A program made the translations under genes and the position numbers. 64,000 nt of DNA from CAIVAT01 sp037141055 (GTDB lineage Bacteria; Bacteroidota; Bacteroidia; Bacteroidales; FEN-979): assembly GCA_037141055.1 (NCBI GenBank), contig JBAXDH010000004.1:1-64000 (forward strand). Direction: 5' to 3'. The notes below the pieces were generated by a model that was not told the DNA's origin, did not search any database, and saw only the letters and a program-made list of their open reading frames with translations. This document shows positions 7,408 to 17,314 of this stretch, in pieces (the first letter of the stretch is position 1; each line of letters starts with the position of its first letter).

Positions 7408-9825
7408 ATGAAGATAATTACCATATTATCCGCAATCATTATTGTGTGTGCTGCTGCCGTAAATGGCCAGCAAATAAAAGTACTCGACAAGTCAGACCTG
7501 CAGCCAATCAGCCAGGTCAGTATTTCCAATACCGGCAAAACGCTGATGGTTGTTACCGATAACGACGGGATGGCAGACCTCACCGGTTTTGGGAGTACCG
7601 ACTCGATTTTTTTCAACCATGTTGCATTTCAGTCATTGCGCCTGCTGAAATCCGGAATTCCGGTGTCCGGAAATATCTATCTAACTGAAAACGTTATCAA
7701 ACTCGATGAATTTGTGATCACCGGCAACAGGGCTGAAGAGAAAAGATCGGATCTGCCGTATAAAATTGAAGTAATCCAGGCAAAGGATATTTCATTCAAG
7801 AATCCGCAGAATTCGGCAATCATGCTTGAACAAAGCGGCAACGTATTTGTGCAGACAAGCCAGTTGGGGGGAGGCAGCCCGGTTTTACGTGGTTTCGAAG
7901 CCAACAAGGTCCTGCTTGTGGTCGACGGCATCCGCATGAACAATGCAATCTATCGTGCCGGCCATCTTCAGAATGCCATCACCGTTGACCCGTTTGGCCT
8001 GGCATCTACCGAAATCCTTTACGGACCGGGTTCCACGCTGTACGGCAGCGATGCCCTCGGTGGTGTGATCAATTTCATTACCAAAGACCCGGAACTTTCT
8101 ACTACCGGTAAAACAGAAGTCCATGGCAGCATCCTTGGAAGATTTTCCTCGGCAAACACCGAAAAAACAGGCGGCATCAATCTGAACCTTGGATGGAAAA
8201 AGCTGGCCGTCCTGCTGAATTTGTCGCACAGCGATTTTGGCGATCTTCGCGAGGGGAAAGTCCGTAACCCGGCTTATGGCACTTTTGGCGAGCGTATTTA
8301 TTATGCTGGAACCGCAGACGGGAAAGATGTAACCCTTGTGAATGACAAGTCCTGGATTCAGAAAGGTTCTGCATATTCCCAGTATAATTTTCTGGGAAAA
8401 GTGCTTTTTCAGCCGGGCGTCCACAGCAAGTACATTTTAAATGTTCAATACACAAACTCCGGCAACATCCCGCGGTATGACCGGCTCACCGAAATGCAGA
8501 ACGACAGCACCATGACCTATGCCGAATGGTACTACGGGCCGCAAACCAGGTTCCTTGGATCGCTGAAGGCCGAATACAGCCTAAACGGGGTGATATTCGA
8601 CCATGCTTCCGTCATCGTCGGGTACCAGTATGTAAAGGAGGACAGGATTCAGAGAAGTTTTGCCAGTTCGAAGAAAAAATTCAATCTCGAAACGGTTGGC
8701 GTGTTTTCTGTGAATGCCGACTTTGACAAAAGACTCGCTTCACGGGATGAGTTGCACTACGGAGTTGAACTTCAATACAATAGTGTCGGTTCAACCGCGC
8801 ACAACCAGAATATTGCAACAGGCGAAATCACACAAGACCGTGCGACACGGTTTCCCGATAAAAAGGCAGCCATGACGTACCTTTCAGCATATCTCTCGAA
8901 TAACTGGAAGATAAACGACATTCTGGCATTTTCACAGGGTTTACGGTTCAATTATGTAACGCTGAATGCAGCCTATTCGGATACGATGGTTAAAATTGCC
9001 TCCATCCCTTTCGACCCGAATATCGTCCAGAATAATGCAGCGTTAAACGGCTATCTTGGACTCGTGGCAACTCCAGAACACGACTGGAAGTTTTCACTGG
9101 TGGGTTCCTCCGGTTTCAGGGCTCCGAACATGGATGACCTTACCAAAATCAACGTGGTGGAAGCCCATACCATCGTCGTTCCGAATCCTGATCTCAAGCC
9201 GGAATTTTCATATAACCTGGAAGCTACTGTAGCAAAAACAATTCTTGGAAAGGTCCGGATTGAAGGAACCGGTTTTTACAACTGGCTTAAAAATGCACAG
9301 GTCATCCGGCCGTTTGCATACAATGGCCAGGACTCCATCACCATGGACGGGGTCAGATACCAGACGCTGGCACCGGTCAATACAGGAAGTGCATTTATCT
9401 GCGGGTTCCAGGGAAGTATACTTGCACAGGTTACACGTTCATTTTCAATTCTGAGCAACCTGACCTATACGTACGGCTATGATGAAATTGCAAAATTACC
9501 GCTCGACCATATTCCGCCGGTGTTTGGGATGACATCGTTCCGCCTGGAGGTTAAAAAATTCAAGGGGGACTTTTATGTGATGTACAATGGCTGGAAACGC
9601 ATGAGCCAGTACAGCAACAGTGGTGAGGACAATGAGCAGTACGCCACTCCTGAAGGCATGCCTTCGTGGTATACGCTCAACCTGAAATTGAGCTACCAGA
9701 TCGAACGACATGTCAATGTTGAACTTGGAATGGAAAATATCTTTGATGAGAACTACAGGAAATTTTCATCAGGCATCAGCAGCCCCGGACGCAACATCAT
9801 TGTCGCGCTGCGTGCCAATCTCTAA
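7408..9825 (+). CDS. TonB-dependent outer-membrane receptor, heme/siderophore-receptor-like
   Basis: Energised outer-membrane transporter of 805 residues. A signal peptide (ITILSAIIIVCAAAVNGQ) is followed by a carboxypeptidase-regulatory-like beta domain (about residues 22-90), typical of Bacteroidota receptors. The plug domain (about 100-240) contains GGGSPVLRGFEANKVLLVVD and EILYGPGSTLYGSDALGGVI. A beta-barrel follows and ends IIVALRANL. The DGIRMNNAIYRAGHLQ and SDALGGVINF pattern resembles HmuR/CirA-type receptors, so heme, iron or another metal chelate is plausible, but the substrate cannot be fixed from sequence. There is no adjacent SusD, which argues against a glycan system. Its 3' end overlaps the convergent coaE by 57 bases. 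Confidence 0.88.
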   Translation: MKIITILSAIIIVCAAAVNGQQIKVLDKSDLQPISQVSISNTGKTLMVVTDNDGMADLTGFGSTDSIFFNHVAFQSLRLLKSGIPVSGNIYLTENVIKLDEFVITGNRAEEKRSDLPYKIEVIQAKDISFKNPQNSAIMLEQSGNVFVQTSQLGGGSPVLRGFEANKVLLVVDGIRMNNAIYRAGHLQNAITVDPFGLASTEILYGPGSTLYGSDALGGVINFITKDPELSTTGKTEVHGSILGRFSSANTEKTGGINLNLGWKKLAVLLNLSHSDFGDLREGKVRNPAYGTFGERIYYAGTADGKDVTLVNDKSWIQKGSAYSQYNFLGKVLFQPGVHSKYILNVQYTNSGNIPRYDRLTEMQNDSTMTYAEWYYGPQTRFLGSLKAEYSLNGVIFDHASVIVGYQYVKEDRIQRSFASSKKKFNLETVGVFSVNADFDKRLASRDELHYGVELQYNSVGSTAHNQNIATGEITQDRATRFPDKKAAMTYLSAYLSNNWKINDILAFSQGLRFNYVTLNAAYSDTMVKIASIPFDPNIVQNNAALNGYLGLVATPEHDWKFSLVGSSGFRAPNMDDLTKINVVEAHTIVVPNPDLKPEFSYNLEATVAKTILGKVRIEGTGFYNWLKNAQVIRPFAYNGQDSITMDGVRYQTLAPVNTGSAFICGFQGSILAQVTRSFSILSNLTYTYGYDEIAKLPLDHIPPVFGMTSFRLEVKKFKGDFYVMYNGWKRMSQYSNSGEDNEQYATPEGMPSWYTLNLKLSYQIERHVNVELGMENIFDENYRKFSSGISSPGRNIIVALRANL

Positions 9826-10398
9826 TAACCTCCTGTGAATGGAAAGCACCTGCGGAATGACCATCGTGGCGCCATCGTTGATGATGACAAAATGCGATAA
9901 CTTTGATTTTTCGGCATCATCCAGCTGAAATTCCATTCTGCGCAGCACTGAATTGCCATCGATTTTGTCCCTTTTAATGACACGGTCGATGGCAATTTCT
10001 TTTGGGCACGAAACATGAATGATAAAGTCATATTCGTCAATGAATCCGCTTTCAATGATAATAGCCGCCTCCTGGATCACGTAGCTGTGCTCAGGTTTCA
10101 GGGAAGCCCAGTTGCGGAAGTCGCGCATGACCCTTGGGTGCAGGATCGAATTAAGGATTTTTAAGGCATGGCCGTCGGTAAAGACGATCGTGGCAAGCGA
10201 TCTTTTGTTGATCTCATGGCCTGTTGTCAGGATACCATAGCCGAAATGCCTCAGGATTTCGTTCTTCACCAGGGGATCGTCCAGGAATTTTTTTGATTCG
10301 TCGTCTGCATGGTAAACCGGCATGCCCAGCGTCGAAAATACTCCCGAAACAACTGTTTTTCCGCTTCCGATATTTCCTGTAAGTCCGATCTTAAGCAT
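9769..10398 (-). CDS. coaE: dephospho-CoA kinase
   Basis: Catalyses the last step of coenzyme A synthesis, phosphorylating dephospho-CoA at the 3' hydroxyl. The 209-residue protein has the P-loop GLTGNIGSGKT at the N-terminus and the family's HADDESKKFLDDP and HPRVMRDF stretches. Its ATG overlaps the stop of the upstream ybbR-like gene (TAATG), so translation is probably coupled. The last 19 codons overlap the end of the TonB receptor on the other strand. Confidence 0.94.
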   Translation of the reverse strand: MLKIGLTGNIGSGKTVVSGVFSTLGMPVYHADDESKKFLDDPLVKNEILRHFGYGILTTGHEINKRSLATIVFTDGHALKILNSILHPRVMRDFRNWASLKPEHSYVIQEAAIIIESGFIDEYDFIIHVSCPKEIAIDRVIKRDKIDGNSVLRRMEFQLDDAEKSKLSHFVIINDGATMVIPQVLSIHRRLLEIGTQRDNDVASGAADA

Positions 10399-10994
10399 TA
10401 GTTGGTTTTTTGAACTTCGTAGTGGACTGGTTTAAGGCGTTTTGTGATGCTGTCGGAGTGATACAAAACAGTGTCCTTACCCGCAATTTCCATTCGAACA
10501 GCATCAGGTCCGTCATGCAGCATTGATTTCCTGGGAACCTGTTTTTCAAATTCGAAGAAAAGTGTGTCAGGTGATACAAAATAGACTTCACTCGGAAAAT
10601 TCGTTTGTGAAATGATCTCCTTGCCAATCCTGTTGGTCATGAGATACCCCGTTGTATGGTCACCGGGGTAGTGCAGCCTTACATTGCGCAGGCTGACTTC
10701 AAATTCGCGGTATTGTTTGATGATGAACTGTTCTGAGAAAAACTCAAATCCCTGGATTTTGATCTTCAGGTTAATGGTCGAATCGGACACCGCAACGATC
10801 CTGAGGTTTGCCGGGACCTGGCTATATACCAGGTGGTACTCGATAGAATAATAATAGTCCTTTGAAAGCCGGACCAGTGCCCACAGAAATATAGCCAGGA
10901 CAATGCAGACCAGGAAAATGTACAATTGGTTCCTGAACTTGGGAGTACGGCGCTGACGTGCATTTCCGATGAATTCAATAAATTCGGATTTCAT
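10398..10994 (-). CDS. YbbR-like domain protein
   Basis: A 198-residue protein with one N-terminal membrane helix (QLYIFLVCIVLAIFLWALV) and an extracytoplasmic beta-rich region resembling YbbR repeats (PANLRIVAVSDSTINLKIK, then a second weaker unit). In Bacteroidota the order yajC, ybbR-like, coaE is conserved, as here, and this position supports the assignment more than the sequence alone. In Firmicutes YbbR/CdaR regulates cyclic-di-AMP synthesis, but that role should not be assumed here because no diadenylate cyclase is adjacent. Confidence 0.7.
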   Translation of the reverse strand: MKSEFIEFIGNARQRRTPKFRNQLYIFLVCIVLAIFLWALVRLSKDYYYSIEYHLVYSQVPANLRIVAVSDSTINLKIKIQGFEFFSEQFIIKQYREFEVSLRNVRLHYPGDHTTGYLMTNRIGKEIISQTNFPSEVYFVSPDTLFFEFEKQVPRKSMLHDGPDAVRMEIAGKDTVLYHSDSITKRLKPVHYEVQKTN

Positions 10995-11014
10995 CGGTGA
11001 TCATTTTAATAAGG

Positions 11015-11344
11015 TTACTTTGCTTCGATGGTCTGGCTGTTGTCCATGGCCACGGCTGTTTTTTCAATGCGCAGCCTGACATTGTTTTCAACCTCGATGG
11101 TTACCGTGGTCTCCTGGATTTCAACGATCCTGCCATGAATTCCGCCAATGGTAATTACTTTCTGACCCTTCTGCAGGCCTTCCTTGAATTTTTTCTGGTC
11201 TTTTGACCGTTTCATCTGCGGACGGATGAAGAAAAAGTAAAAAACTACAATGATGAGAACAAGCGGTAAAAATGAATACCAGCCATTCTGCTGTCCACCC
11301 TGGCCCTGGGGAGCCATTAAAAGAATATTCAATAGGTTTGTCAT
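11015..11344 (-). CDS. yajC: preprotein translocase subunit YajC
   Basis: Accessory subunit of the SecDF-YajC complex in the inner membrane. The 109-residue protein has a single membrane helix (WYSFLPLVLIIVVFYFFFI) followed by the conserved RPQMKRSKDQKKF cytoplasmic segment and GQKVITIGGIHGRIVEI. It sits 20 bases upstream of the ybbR-like gene and 72 bases downstream of the DUF1573 lipoprotein, on the same strand. Confidence 0.93.
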   Translation of the reverse strand: MTNLLNILLMAPQGQGGQQNGWYSFLPLVLIIVVFYFFFIRPQMKRSKDQKKFKEGLQKGQKVITIGGIHGRIVEIQETTVTIEVENNVRLRIEKTAVAMDNSQTIEAK

Positions 11345-11398
11345 ACTGTCTTACAATTTTAGGTTTTATGATTTTAGATTTATGATTTCAATGCTATT

Positions 11399-11417
11399 AT
11401 TTCGCCATTTCGCCATT
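11399..11417. repeat. Octamer tandem repeat next to the DUF1573 stop
   Basis: Plus strand reads TTTCGCCATTTCGCCATTT, about two and a half copies of an 8-base unit (ATGGCGAA in the gene's orientation). It directly abuts the DUF1573 stop codon and resembles the longer array at 43743-43790. Confidence 0.55.
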
Positions 11418-11896
11418 TATTTTTCCGCACCTGGATTTACCACCTGCGCTTTAATCCGTATCACCGTTGTGTTTGGCTGTGTATTGGAGGCAACAACTAT
11501 GCTTTTTGACTGGTAACCGCGTTTGCCATTGCTGTTGAACGCGACTTTTATGGTACCGCCCTCACCCGGACGGATCGGCGTTTTCGGGTACGAAGGGATG
11601 GTACATCCGCAGGATGTGGAAACTTCGCCAATAATGAGGTCGGATTTACCGGTATTTTTAAAATTGAAGGAATACGAAACGGTTTCACCTTCGATGATCC
11701 GCCCGAAATCATGTTCAACATCTTCAAACTGGATGACCGGAAGCGAGCCCTTATCTGCATTTTTATTCGCTGAATTGGGATTATTGACGACATCTGCGGA
11801 AATGGTTTCCTGGCCATTCTGATTGCCGGGTTTGCAACAGGAAAGTATTATCAGCGCTATGATGGAGATAAAAACCGGGGACTTCATGACATTCAA
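11417..11896 (-). CDS. DUF1573 lipoprotein
   Basis: A 159-residue lipoprotein with signal sequence and lipobox IILSCCKPG; the start may be 11896 or the ATG three codons later. The mature part is a DUF1573 Ig-like domain (about residues 55-155) with the signature IQFEDVEHDFGRIIEGE, SYSFNFKNTGKSDLIIGEV and SCGCTIPSYPKTPIRPG. These domains resemble ASH/MSP beta-sandwiches; the function is unknown. It is the first gene of the DUF1573-yajC-ybbR-coaE run and has a TACCTTTG element 25 bases upstream. Confidence 0.9.
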   Translation of the reverse strand: MNVMKSPVFISIIALIILSCCKPGNQNGQETISADVVNNPNSANKNADKGSLPVIQFEDVEHDFGRIIEGETVSYSFNFKNTGKSDLIIGEVSTSCGCTIPSYPKTPIRPGEGGTIKVAFNSNGKRGYQSKSIVVASNTQPNTTVIRIKAQVVNPGAEK

Positions 11897-11920
11897 TATT
11901 TCATGCTTTTTTTAGCGTTG

Positions 11921-11928
11921 CAAAGGTA
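11921..11928 (-). promoter_or_regulatory. -7 promoter element for DUF1573-yajC-ybbR-coaE
   Basis: Minus strand reads TACCTTTG, matching TAnnTTTG, 25 bases upstream of the DUF1573 start. Confidence 0.5.
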
Positions 11929-11954
11929 CTAAAATAATTCATACTTTTACTGCG

Positions 11955-12470
11955 ATGCGGGTTTACCTTATAGGATATATGGCTTCAGGAAAATCAAACC
12001 TCGGCAGACTGCTGGCCGCGAACCTGGGCTACAAATTTATTGACCTTGATTATTTGTTTGAAGAGAGATACAGGATCAGTGTCCTTGATTTTTTTGAAAA
12101 ATACGATGAGGGAGCGTTCAGGACAATTGAAAGGTCTTTGCTGCTCGAAACGACCGTCATTGAAGATGTTATAGTTTCAACAGGAGGGGGAACGCCCTGT
12201 TCATTCGATAACATGGATGTTATCAAAAATTCCGGTGTATCAATTTATCTTTTCTGGAACGTGCCGGCACTGGTGCGCCGCCTGGCTCTTGTAAAGCGGA
12301 AGCGGCCGCTGCTTAAAAACATCAGGCCGGAGGAAATGGAGGAAAAGGTTACCTCGCATTTAACACAAAGGGAATTTTATTACAACCAGGCAGATTATAA
12401 AGTCAATGGGGAAAATGTTGATGTTGCATCTCTTGCAGACATGGTGAAAAATCACGAACGGCCGGGCTGA
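11955..12470 (+). CDS. aroK: shikimate kinase
   Basis: Phosphorylates shikimate at the 3 position in aromatic amino-acid synthesis. The 171-residue protein has the Walker A motif LIGYMASGKSNLGRLLA, the shikimate-binding FIDLDYLFEE (DxD) and the VSTGGGTPC motif, then the lid around KRKRPLLK. Length is normal. The 3' end overlaps the convergent rlmD-like gene by 19 bases. Confidence 0.95.
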   Translation: MRVYLIGYMASGKSNLGRLLAANLGYKFIDLDYLFEERYRISVLDFFEKYDEGAFRTIERSLLLETTVIEDVIVSTGGGTPCSFDNMDVIKNSGVSIYLFWNVPALVRRLALVKRKRPLLKNIRPEEMEEKVTSHLTQREFYYNQADYKVNGENVDVASLADMVKNHERPG

Positions 12471-13873
12471 TTTCTCAGTGTGAGCAGGACGACATTTTCA
12501 ACATGCTGTGTATGGGGGAACATGTCGACAGGCTGGCAGGCTTCCATCTGATAGATTTCACTCATGATTGCAATATCCCTGGCCTGTGTGGCAGGGTTGC
12601 AACTGATGTAGACCACTTTCTCCGGCCTCACTTCAAGAATGGTCCTGACAACCTTTTCATGCATGCCGTTGCGCGGGGGATCGGTGAAAATGACATCCGG
12701 TTTGCCCATTGAAGCGATAAATTCTGCCGTCAGGATTTTCTCAGCTTCCCCTGCAAAAAAGATTGTATTTGAAATGCCGTTGATCGTTGAGTTCGTTTCC
12801 GCATCTTCAACGGCTGCTGCAACAGATTCGATGCCCACCACCTTTCCCGCATAAGGCGCAACATAGTTGGCAATGGTTCCTGTTCCGGTATAGAGGTCAT
12901 ACACAAGTTCGTTCCCCTGTAACCCGGCAAGTTCAGCGGCCACGCGGTACAGCGTAATGGCCTGCAAAGAATTGGTCTGGAAAAATGATGCCGGGCCAAT
13001 GCGGAATTCGATTTCTTTCCCGCCTGGTCTGAACGGCGGCATCTTTTCGACAATATACGGATCCCCTTTGAAAAGGTTGAATTCAAGATCGTATATGGTA
13101 TCGTTCTGCTTGGGATTGATTACGTAATATAAACTGGTGATTTCCGGGAACATGGCCGCAAGATGCTCCAGCATCGGTTTAAGATGAGCTTCATCTGCCC
13201 TCACAACCAGGATAACCATCAGGCCTCCTGCTTCAGTATTCCGGATGATCAGGTTCCTTAAAAACCCTTGCCAGGTGCGCACATCATAAAATGAAAGTTC
13301 ATGGTCCACCGCATATTTCCTGGCAGCCAGCCTGATGGCGTTGGAAGGATCCTTCATGTGAAAACACTCGATGATATCAACTACTTTGTCGAAAAATTGC
13401 GGAACATGAAAGCCAAGTGCATTGGTGTCGGCAGTGCCGGGTTCGGTATTCCTGTCCGAACCGGTCAGCCACCGGTGATTGGAGAAAGTGTAGTCCAGCT
13501 TATTCCTGTAATAGCGTGTCCTGGAAGAGGGCAGTATGGGTGAAATAACGGGATTGTCAAGTTTGCCTATTCTTGTCAGGCTTTCGTACACCTGCTTCTG
13601 TTTGTAAAACAATTGCTCTTCGTATTTCATGCTCTGCCAGCGGCAACCTCCGCATAGTCCGAAATGCTGGCAATGAGGTTCGGTTCTCCTTTCGGAATAC
13701 TGATGGAAATGGACAGCTTTTCCTTCAAGGTATTTTTTTTTCTTCCGTGTGATTTGTACATCAACAACATCCCCGGGAACGACAAAAGGCACAAAAACAA
13801 TCTTCTCGTTGATTTTTCCGACCGCCATGCCTTCAGCACCCGCATCAACAATCTCTACTTTCTCGTATATCAT
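12452..13873 (-). CDS. rlmD: 23S rRNA (uracil-5-)-methyltransferase, RlmD/RumA family
   Basis: SAM-dependent methyltransferase that makes 5-methyluridine in RNA, most likely 23S rRNA. The 473-residue protein has an N-terminal TRAM domain (about residues 1-58), the iron-sulfur cysteines in CQHFGLCGGC with a further Cys near ECFHMKD, a SAM-binding region (VYDLYTGTGTIANYVAPYAG) and the catalytic Cys in VVYISCNPATQARDI. RlmD and related TrmA/RlmC-type enzymes are hard to separate by eye; the Fe-S cluster and TRAM domain favour RlmD. It begins 1 base after the stop of the upstream hybrid kinase. Confidence 0.88.
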   Translation of the reverse strand: MIYEKVEIVDAGAEGMAVGKINEKIVFVPFVVPGDVVDVQITRKKKKYLEGKAVHFHQYSERRTEPHCQHFGLCGGCRWQSMKYEEQLFYKQKQVYESLTRIGKLDNPVISPILPSSRTRYYRNKLDYTFSNHRWLTGSDRNTEPGTADTNALGFHVPQFFDKVVDIIECFHMKDPSNAIRLAARKYAVDHELSFYDVRTWQGFLRNLIIRNTEAGGLMVILVVRADEAHLKPMLEHLAAMFPEITSLYYVINPKQNDTIYDLEFNLFKGDPYIVEKMPPFRPGGKEIEFRIGPASFFQTNSLQAITLYRVAAELAGLQGNELVYDLYTGTGTIANYVAPYAGKVVGIESVAAAVEDAETNSTINGISNTIFFAGEAEKILTAEFIASMGKPDVIFTDPPRNGMHEKVVRTILEVRPEKVVYISCNPATQARDIAIMSEIYQMEACQPVDMFPHTQHVENVVLLTLRNQPGRS

Positions 13874-13874
13874 T

Positions 13875-16800
13875 TCAGGTGTTTTCCGGTTTTTCCGGTA
13901 TGAGGTATTTTTGAATTAATGCGAACAAATCGTCTTTCCGGAAAGGCTTGGACAGGTAATCATCCATCCCGGCTTCAAGGCATTTTTCGCGGTCGCCGGG
14001 CATTGCAATGGCCGTAAGTGCAATGATCGGGATGTGGCTTTCGGGGGATTCCATTTTCCTGATGTCCCGGGTCGCCTGGAACCCGTCCTGCTCCGGCATG
14101 TGGATATCCATGAACACAAGGTCGACATGATTGTTTTTAGCCTGCTCAACTGCCTCAACCCCGTTAACAGCCGTGATCACTTCAACGCCTGTTTTCAGCA
14201 GCATTACATGCAATAATTTCATGTTGATGCTGTTGTCCTCGGCTATCAGGATGGTTTTGCCCGGAGCAACAGGTGTCCTGTTTTCGCTTGGCGAATCAGG
14301 CTGCCCGTATTTTTCATCGTCTGTTTGTTTCCGGTGGTGGAGCAGCTCGAAAAAATCTTTCATTTTGACCGGTTTGGTCAGGTATTGCTCGATCCCGAGG
14401 TTTTTGCAACTTTCAAGTATATTCTCTTTTTCAACAGATGAATACATAAAGATCACCGGTTTCTGGTTCATGGTCCGGTCGTCCCTGATTTTTTCTGCAA
14501 CAGCAATCCCGTCCATTTCAGGCATATGCATGTCCACGATCATCAGGTCAAAAGCTTTCCCCGATGCGTTGGCCGCTTTCATTGCATCAATTGCCTCTTT
14601 CCCGCTGGTGCAGATCGTTGAATCTATGCTCCAGTATGTAAGCATGTCTTTCATGATCTTCAGGTTGGTTATGTTGTCGTCAACCACCAGCACCCTGTCT
14701 ATTTTAGGTTTAGGAATTTTTTGATCCCGCGATTGGTCGGCAATTTTCAGAGGTAACTCGAAACCGAATGTGCTGCCAACACCCAGTTTGCTTTCGATGA
14801 TCAGTTTGCCCTTCATAATCTGGGTCAGCATCTTGGAGATGGACAAGCCTAACCCTGTTCCTCCGTATCTTCGGGTGGTGGAGTTGTCGGCCTGGGTGAA
14901 CTGGTCGAAAATATGCAGCTGATTGCTTTCTGCTATCCCGATCCCGGTATCTTTAACACTGAATACGATCCAGATTTCTCCGTTTTCCTCCGATGCTGCG
15001 ACTTGCCTCCTGGCGGAAATGCAAATTTCTCCCTGTTCAGTGAATTTGATGGCATTGCTGATGAAATTCACCAGGATCTGGCGGATGCGCAAAGGATCTC
15101 CGATAAAGAATTCAGGCAGCCCCGGTTCAATCTCACAAAGCAATTCAAGGTTCTTCTCGAATGCTTTTACCGTGAGGATGTCGACACTCTTTTCAAGCAC
15201 ATCGTAGATGTTGAATTCTACCTGTTCGATCTCAAGTTTTCCCGCTTCGATTTTCGAAAAATCAAGAATATTGTTGATGGTGTCAAGCAGCAGGTAGGCC
15301 GAGGTTTGAATGGACTCAAGGTAATCACGCTGACTCGATGAAAGACTGATGGTCAGCGCCAGTTCGGTCATGCCGATCACACCGTTCATCGGCGTTCTGA
15401 TTTCATGGCTCATGGTGGCAAGGAATTCTGATTTGGCATTGTTGGCCCGCACGGCCTCATCCTTTGCCTTCTGGAGTGCGGTTTCTATCAGTTTCCTTTC
15501 CGTGATGTCAATCATGATGGCAATAACGGCAGGCTTGCTGTCAAACATAATGTTGCCACTCCGGATAATCACATCCCTGGTCTCACCGGTTTTTGTGATA
15601 GCTTTTAGTTCGTAATCCTTTACCGGTGATATCCCTTCAACCCTTATGCGCATATTTTCTATCACCGTCGCCTTTGATTCTTCAGCTATAAAATCCATGA
15701 TGTTTCCCCCGAGAAGGTCTTCCAGCGTTGAGCCTATCACCGACAGTGCAGCATCATTTGCAAACAGGATTTCTCCATCCCGGTGAATAATGATCGGGTC
15801 GGGCAGTTTGTGAACCAGGGTGGAATACCTTTGATTGCTGTCAAATAAAGCCTTTTCGACTTTCTTGCGTTCGGTGATGTCCTCAAAACTTTCAATCCCG
15901 CCGATGATGTTTCCGGACGGGTCCTGCAAAACGTCAACATTTTTGGAGATAACAAGAAGTTGCCCCGATTTTGTCCTGATGGTGCATTCATGCCCGTGAA
16001 TCGGCTTGCGGATCGATTCTTCAAAAAGCCCGCATTGCACATTGCAGTTGGACTCTGAAAAGGCGAGACAGGTGTTCCCGATCATTTCGCCGACCGTGTA
16101 ACCTGTTATGGCTTCCGCCTGGGCGTTCCAGCTTGTAATTTTCTGATCGCGGTCAACGGTGAACAAGGCGCTGGGGATCAACTTTGACAGCAGTTCGGCG
16201 AACTCTTTTGCCTCGGATAAATTCTTTTGCTGGGAATAGTAACTGCGGATAAGCCGGGCAATTTCTCCGAATTCATTTTTTTGCTCGAGAATGTCCTTAA
16301 CCGAGCCGATATTTCCGCTGGATAAACTATTCGTGATCTGCTTAAGAGGCGATGAAATCCATTTGGTTATCCAGTATAAAAAAACCAGGCATACCAGGAT
16401 CAGAACCAGCAAACCAGCAATGGCAAAATATCCCAGTGTGTTTAATTCAGTAGTTGTGAGATTTGTACGGTGAAAACTTAAAGATCCCGATGTCCCGGTT
16501 ATTGTATCGCTCAACGCGCAATATATCACTTCGACATCATTTTTTTGTATCGATTCTGCCACTGGATAGTGTTGATGTATTTCAAGTTTATAACCGGTGG
16601 CATTTTCAATTTCCTTACAGTACGAAGGGTTCCATATTTTTACAGCGATCAGGAAGCCATTCGCGGAGGTTCGATGGACATTGTCGAATGTCGGAACAAT
16701 TGTTGCCCCGAATATCTCAAACAACTGGCCGTCCTGGAACATATATGCGTTCCATGAATTTTTCCGGGAAAATAGTTGCCGGATGATTTTTGGAGATAAT

Positions 16801-17165
16801 AGAACCATCTTGCTTGCAGAGTCATTTACATGATACAACGATTCTCCGTCAAGGTCAAAAATTCCGAGATAACTCAGGTTAAATGTGGTGCGTATGGGTT
16901 CCAGGTTTTTTTTTGCCCATTCTGAATCCCTGGTCCTGGTGTATGCGACCATTTCATCCCAGGCGGAATTATCCTTTACAGGCTTTATAAACCCATCTGT
17001 TTTAAATTCAAGTACCGTATGGATTATCCTGGCATCGCTGTTCTGCTTCTCTTCCAGGTACAATTTTTGCTCCTCAGCCCTGATATACAGGTATCCCAGT
17101 GCAAATAACACAAAGAAACCTGATAGGGAAATGAATAGGAGAGTGATCTTTGTTTTGGTTTGCAT
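13875..17165 (-). CDS. hybrid sensor histidine kinase with CHASE4-like sensor, PAS domains and two receivers
   Basis: Membrane signalling protein of 1096 residues. Visible order: an N-terminal helix, an extracytoplasmic CHASE4-like region (about 60-215), a second helix near 245-265, a HAMP linker, two PAS/PAC domains (ALFTVDRDQKITSWNAQAEA and PIIIHRDGEILFANDAALS), HisKA with phospho-acceptor His in ATMSHEIRTPMNGVIGM, HATPase_c with TRRYGGTGLGLSIS, then two receivers (VLVVDDNITNLKI and ILIAEDNSINMKL) each with an Asp in VDMHMPEMDG or MDIHMPEQDG. Hybrid kinases of this BarA type need an HPt partner; a divergent gene at 17315 encodes one. Ligand and output are unknown. Confidence 0.93.
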   Translation of the reverse strand: MQTKTKITLLFISLSGFFVLFALGYLYIRAEEQKLYLEEKQNSDARIIHTVLEFKTDGFIKPVKDNSAWDEMVAYTRTRDSEWAKKNLEPIRTTFNLSYLGIFDLDGESLYHVNDSASKMVLLSPKIIRQLFSRKNSWNAYMFQDGQLFEIFGATIVPTFDNVHRTSANGFLIAVKIWNPSYCKEIENATGYKLEIHQHYPVAESIQKNDVEVIYCALSDTITGTSGSLSFHRTNLTTTELNTLGYFAIAGLLVLILVCLVFLYWITKWISSPLKQITNSLSSGNIGSVKDILEQKNEFGEIARLIRSYYSQQKNLSEAKEFAELLSKLIPSALFTVDRDQKITSWNAQAEAITGYTVGEMIGNTCLAFSESNCNVQCGLFEESIRKPIHGHECTIRTKSGQLLVISKNVDVLQDPSGNIIGGIESFEDITERKKVEKALFDSNQRYSTLVHKLPDPIIIHRDGEILFANDAALSVIGSTLEDLLGGNIMDFIAEESKATVIENMRIRVEGISPVKDYELKAITKTGETRDVIIRSGNIMFDSKPAVIAIMIDITERKLIETALQKAKDEAVRANNAKSEFLATMSHEIRTPMNGVIGMTELALTISLSSSQRDYLESIQTSAYLLLDTINNILDFSKIEAGKLEIEQVEFNIYDVLEKSVDILTVKAFEKNLELLCEIEPGLPEFFIGDPLRIRQILVNFISNAIKFTEQGEICISARRQVAASEENGEIWIVFSVKDTGIGIAESNQLHIFDQFTQADNSTTRRYGGTGLGLSISKMLTQIMKGKLIIESKLGVGSTFGFELPLKIADQSRDQKIPKPKIDRVLVVDDNITNLKIMKDMLTYWSIDSTICTSGKEAIDAMKAANASGKAFDLMIVDMHMPEMDGIAVAEKIRDDRTMNQKPVIFMYSSVEKENILESCKNLGIEQYLTKPVKMKDFFELLHHRKQTDDEKYGQPDSPSENRTPVAPGKTILIAEDNSINMKLLHVMLLKTGVEVITAVNGVEAVEQAKNNHVDLVFMDIHMPEQDGFQATRDIRKMESPESHIPIIALTAIAMPGDREKCLEAGMDDYLSKPFRKDDLFALIQKYLIPEKPENT

Positions 17166-17314
17166 ACCCGCAACTTTGTGACAATATTAATCAAATTTCC
17201 GCTCAGAAGCAATGATTAATTTTCTAAATTAGCAACAGAAAAATGTACTTGTACGGGTGGCAGTTTTTATTCGAGACTGCATTCGTGATAATAATTCCCG
17301 TAAATCCTGATAGC

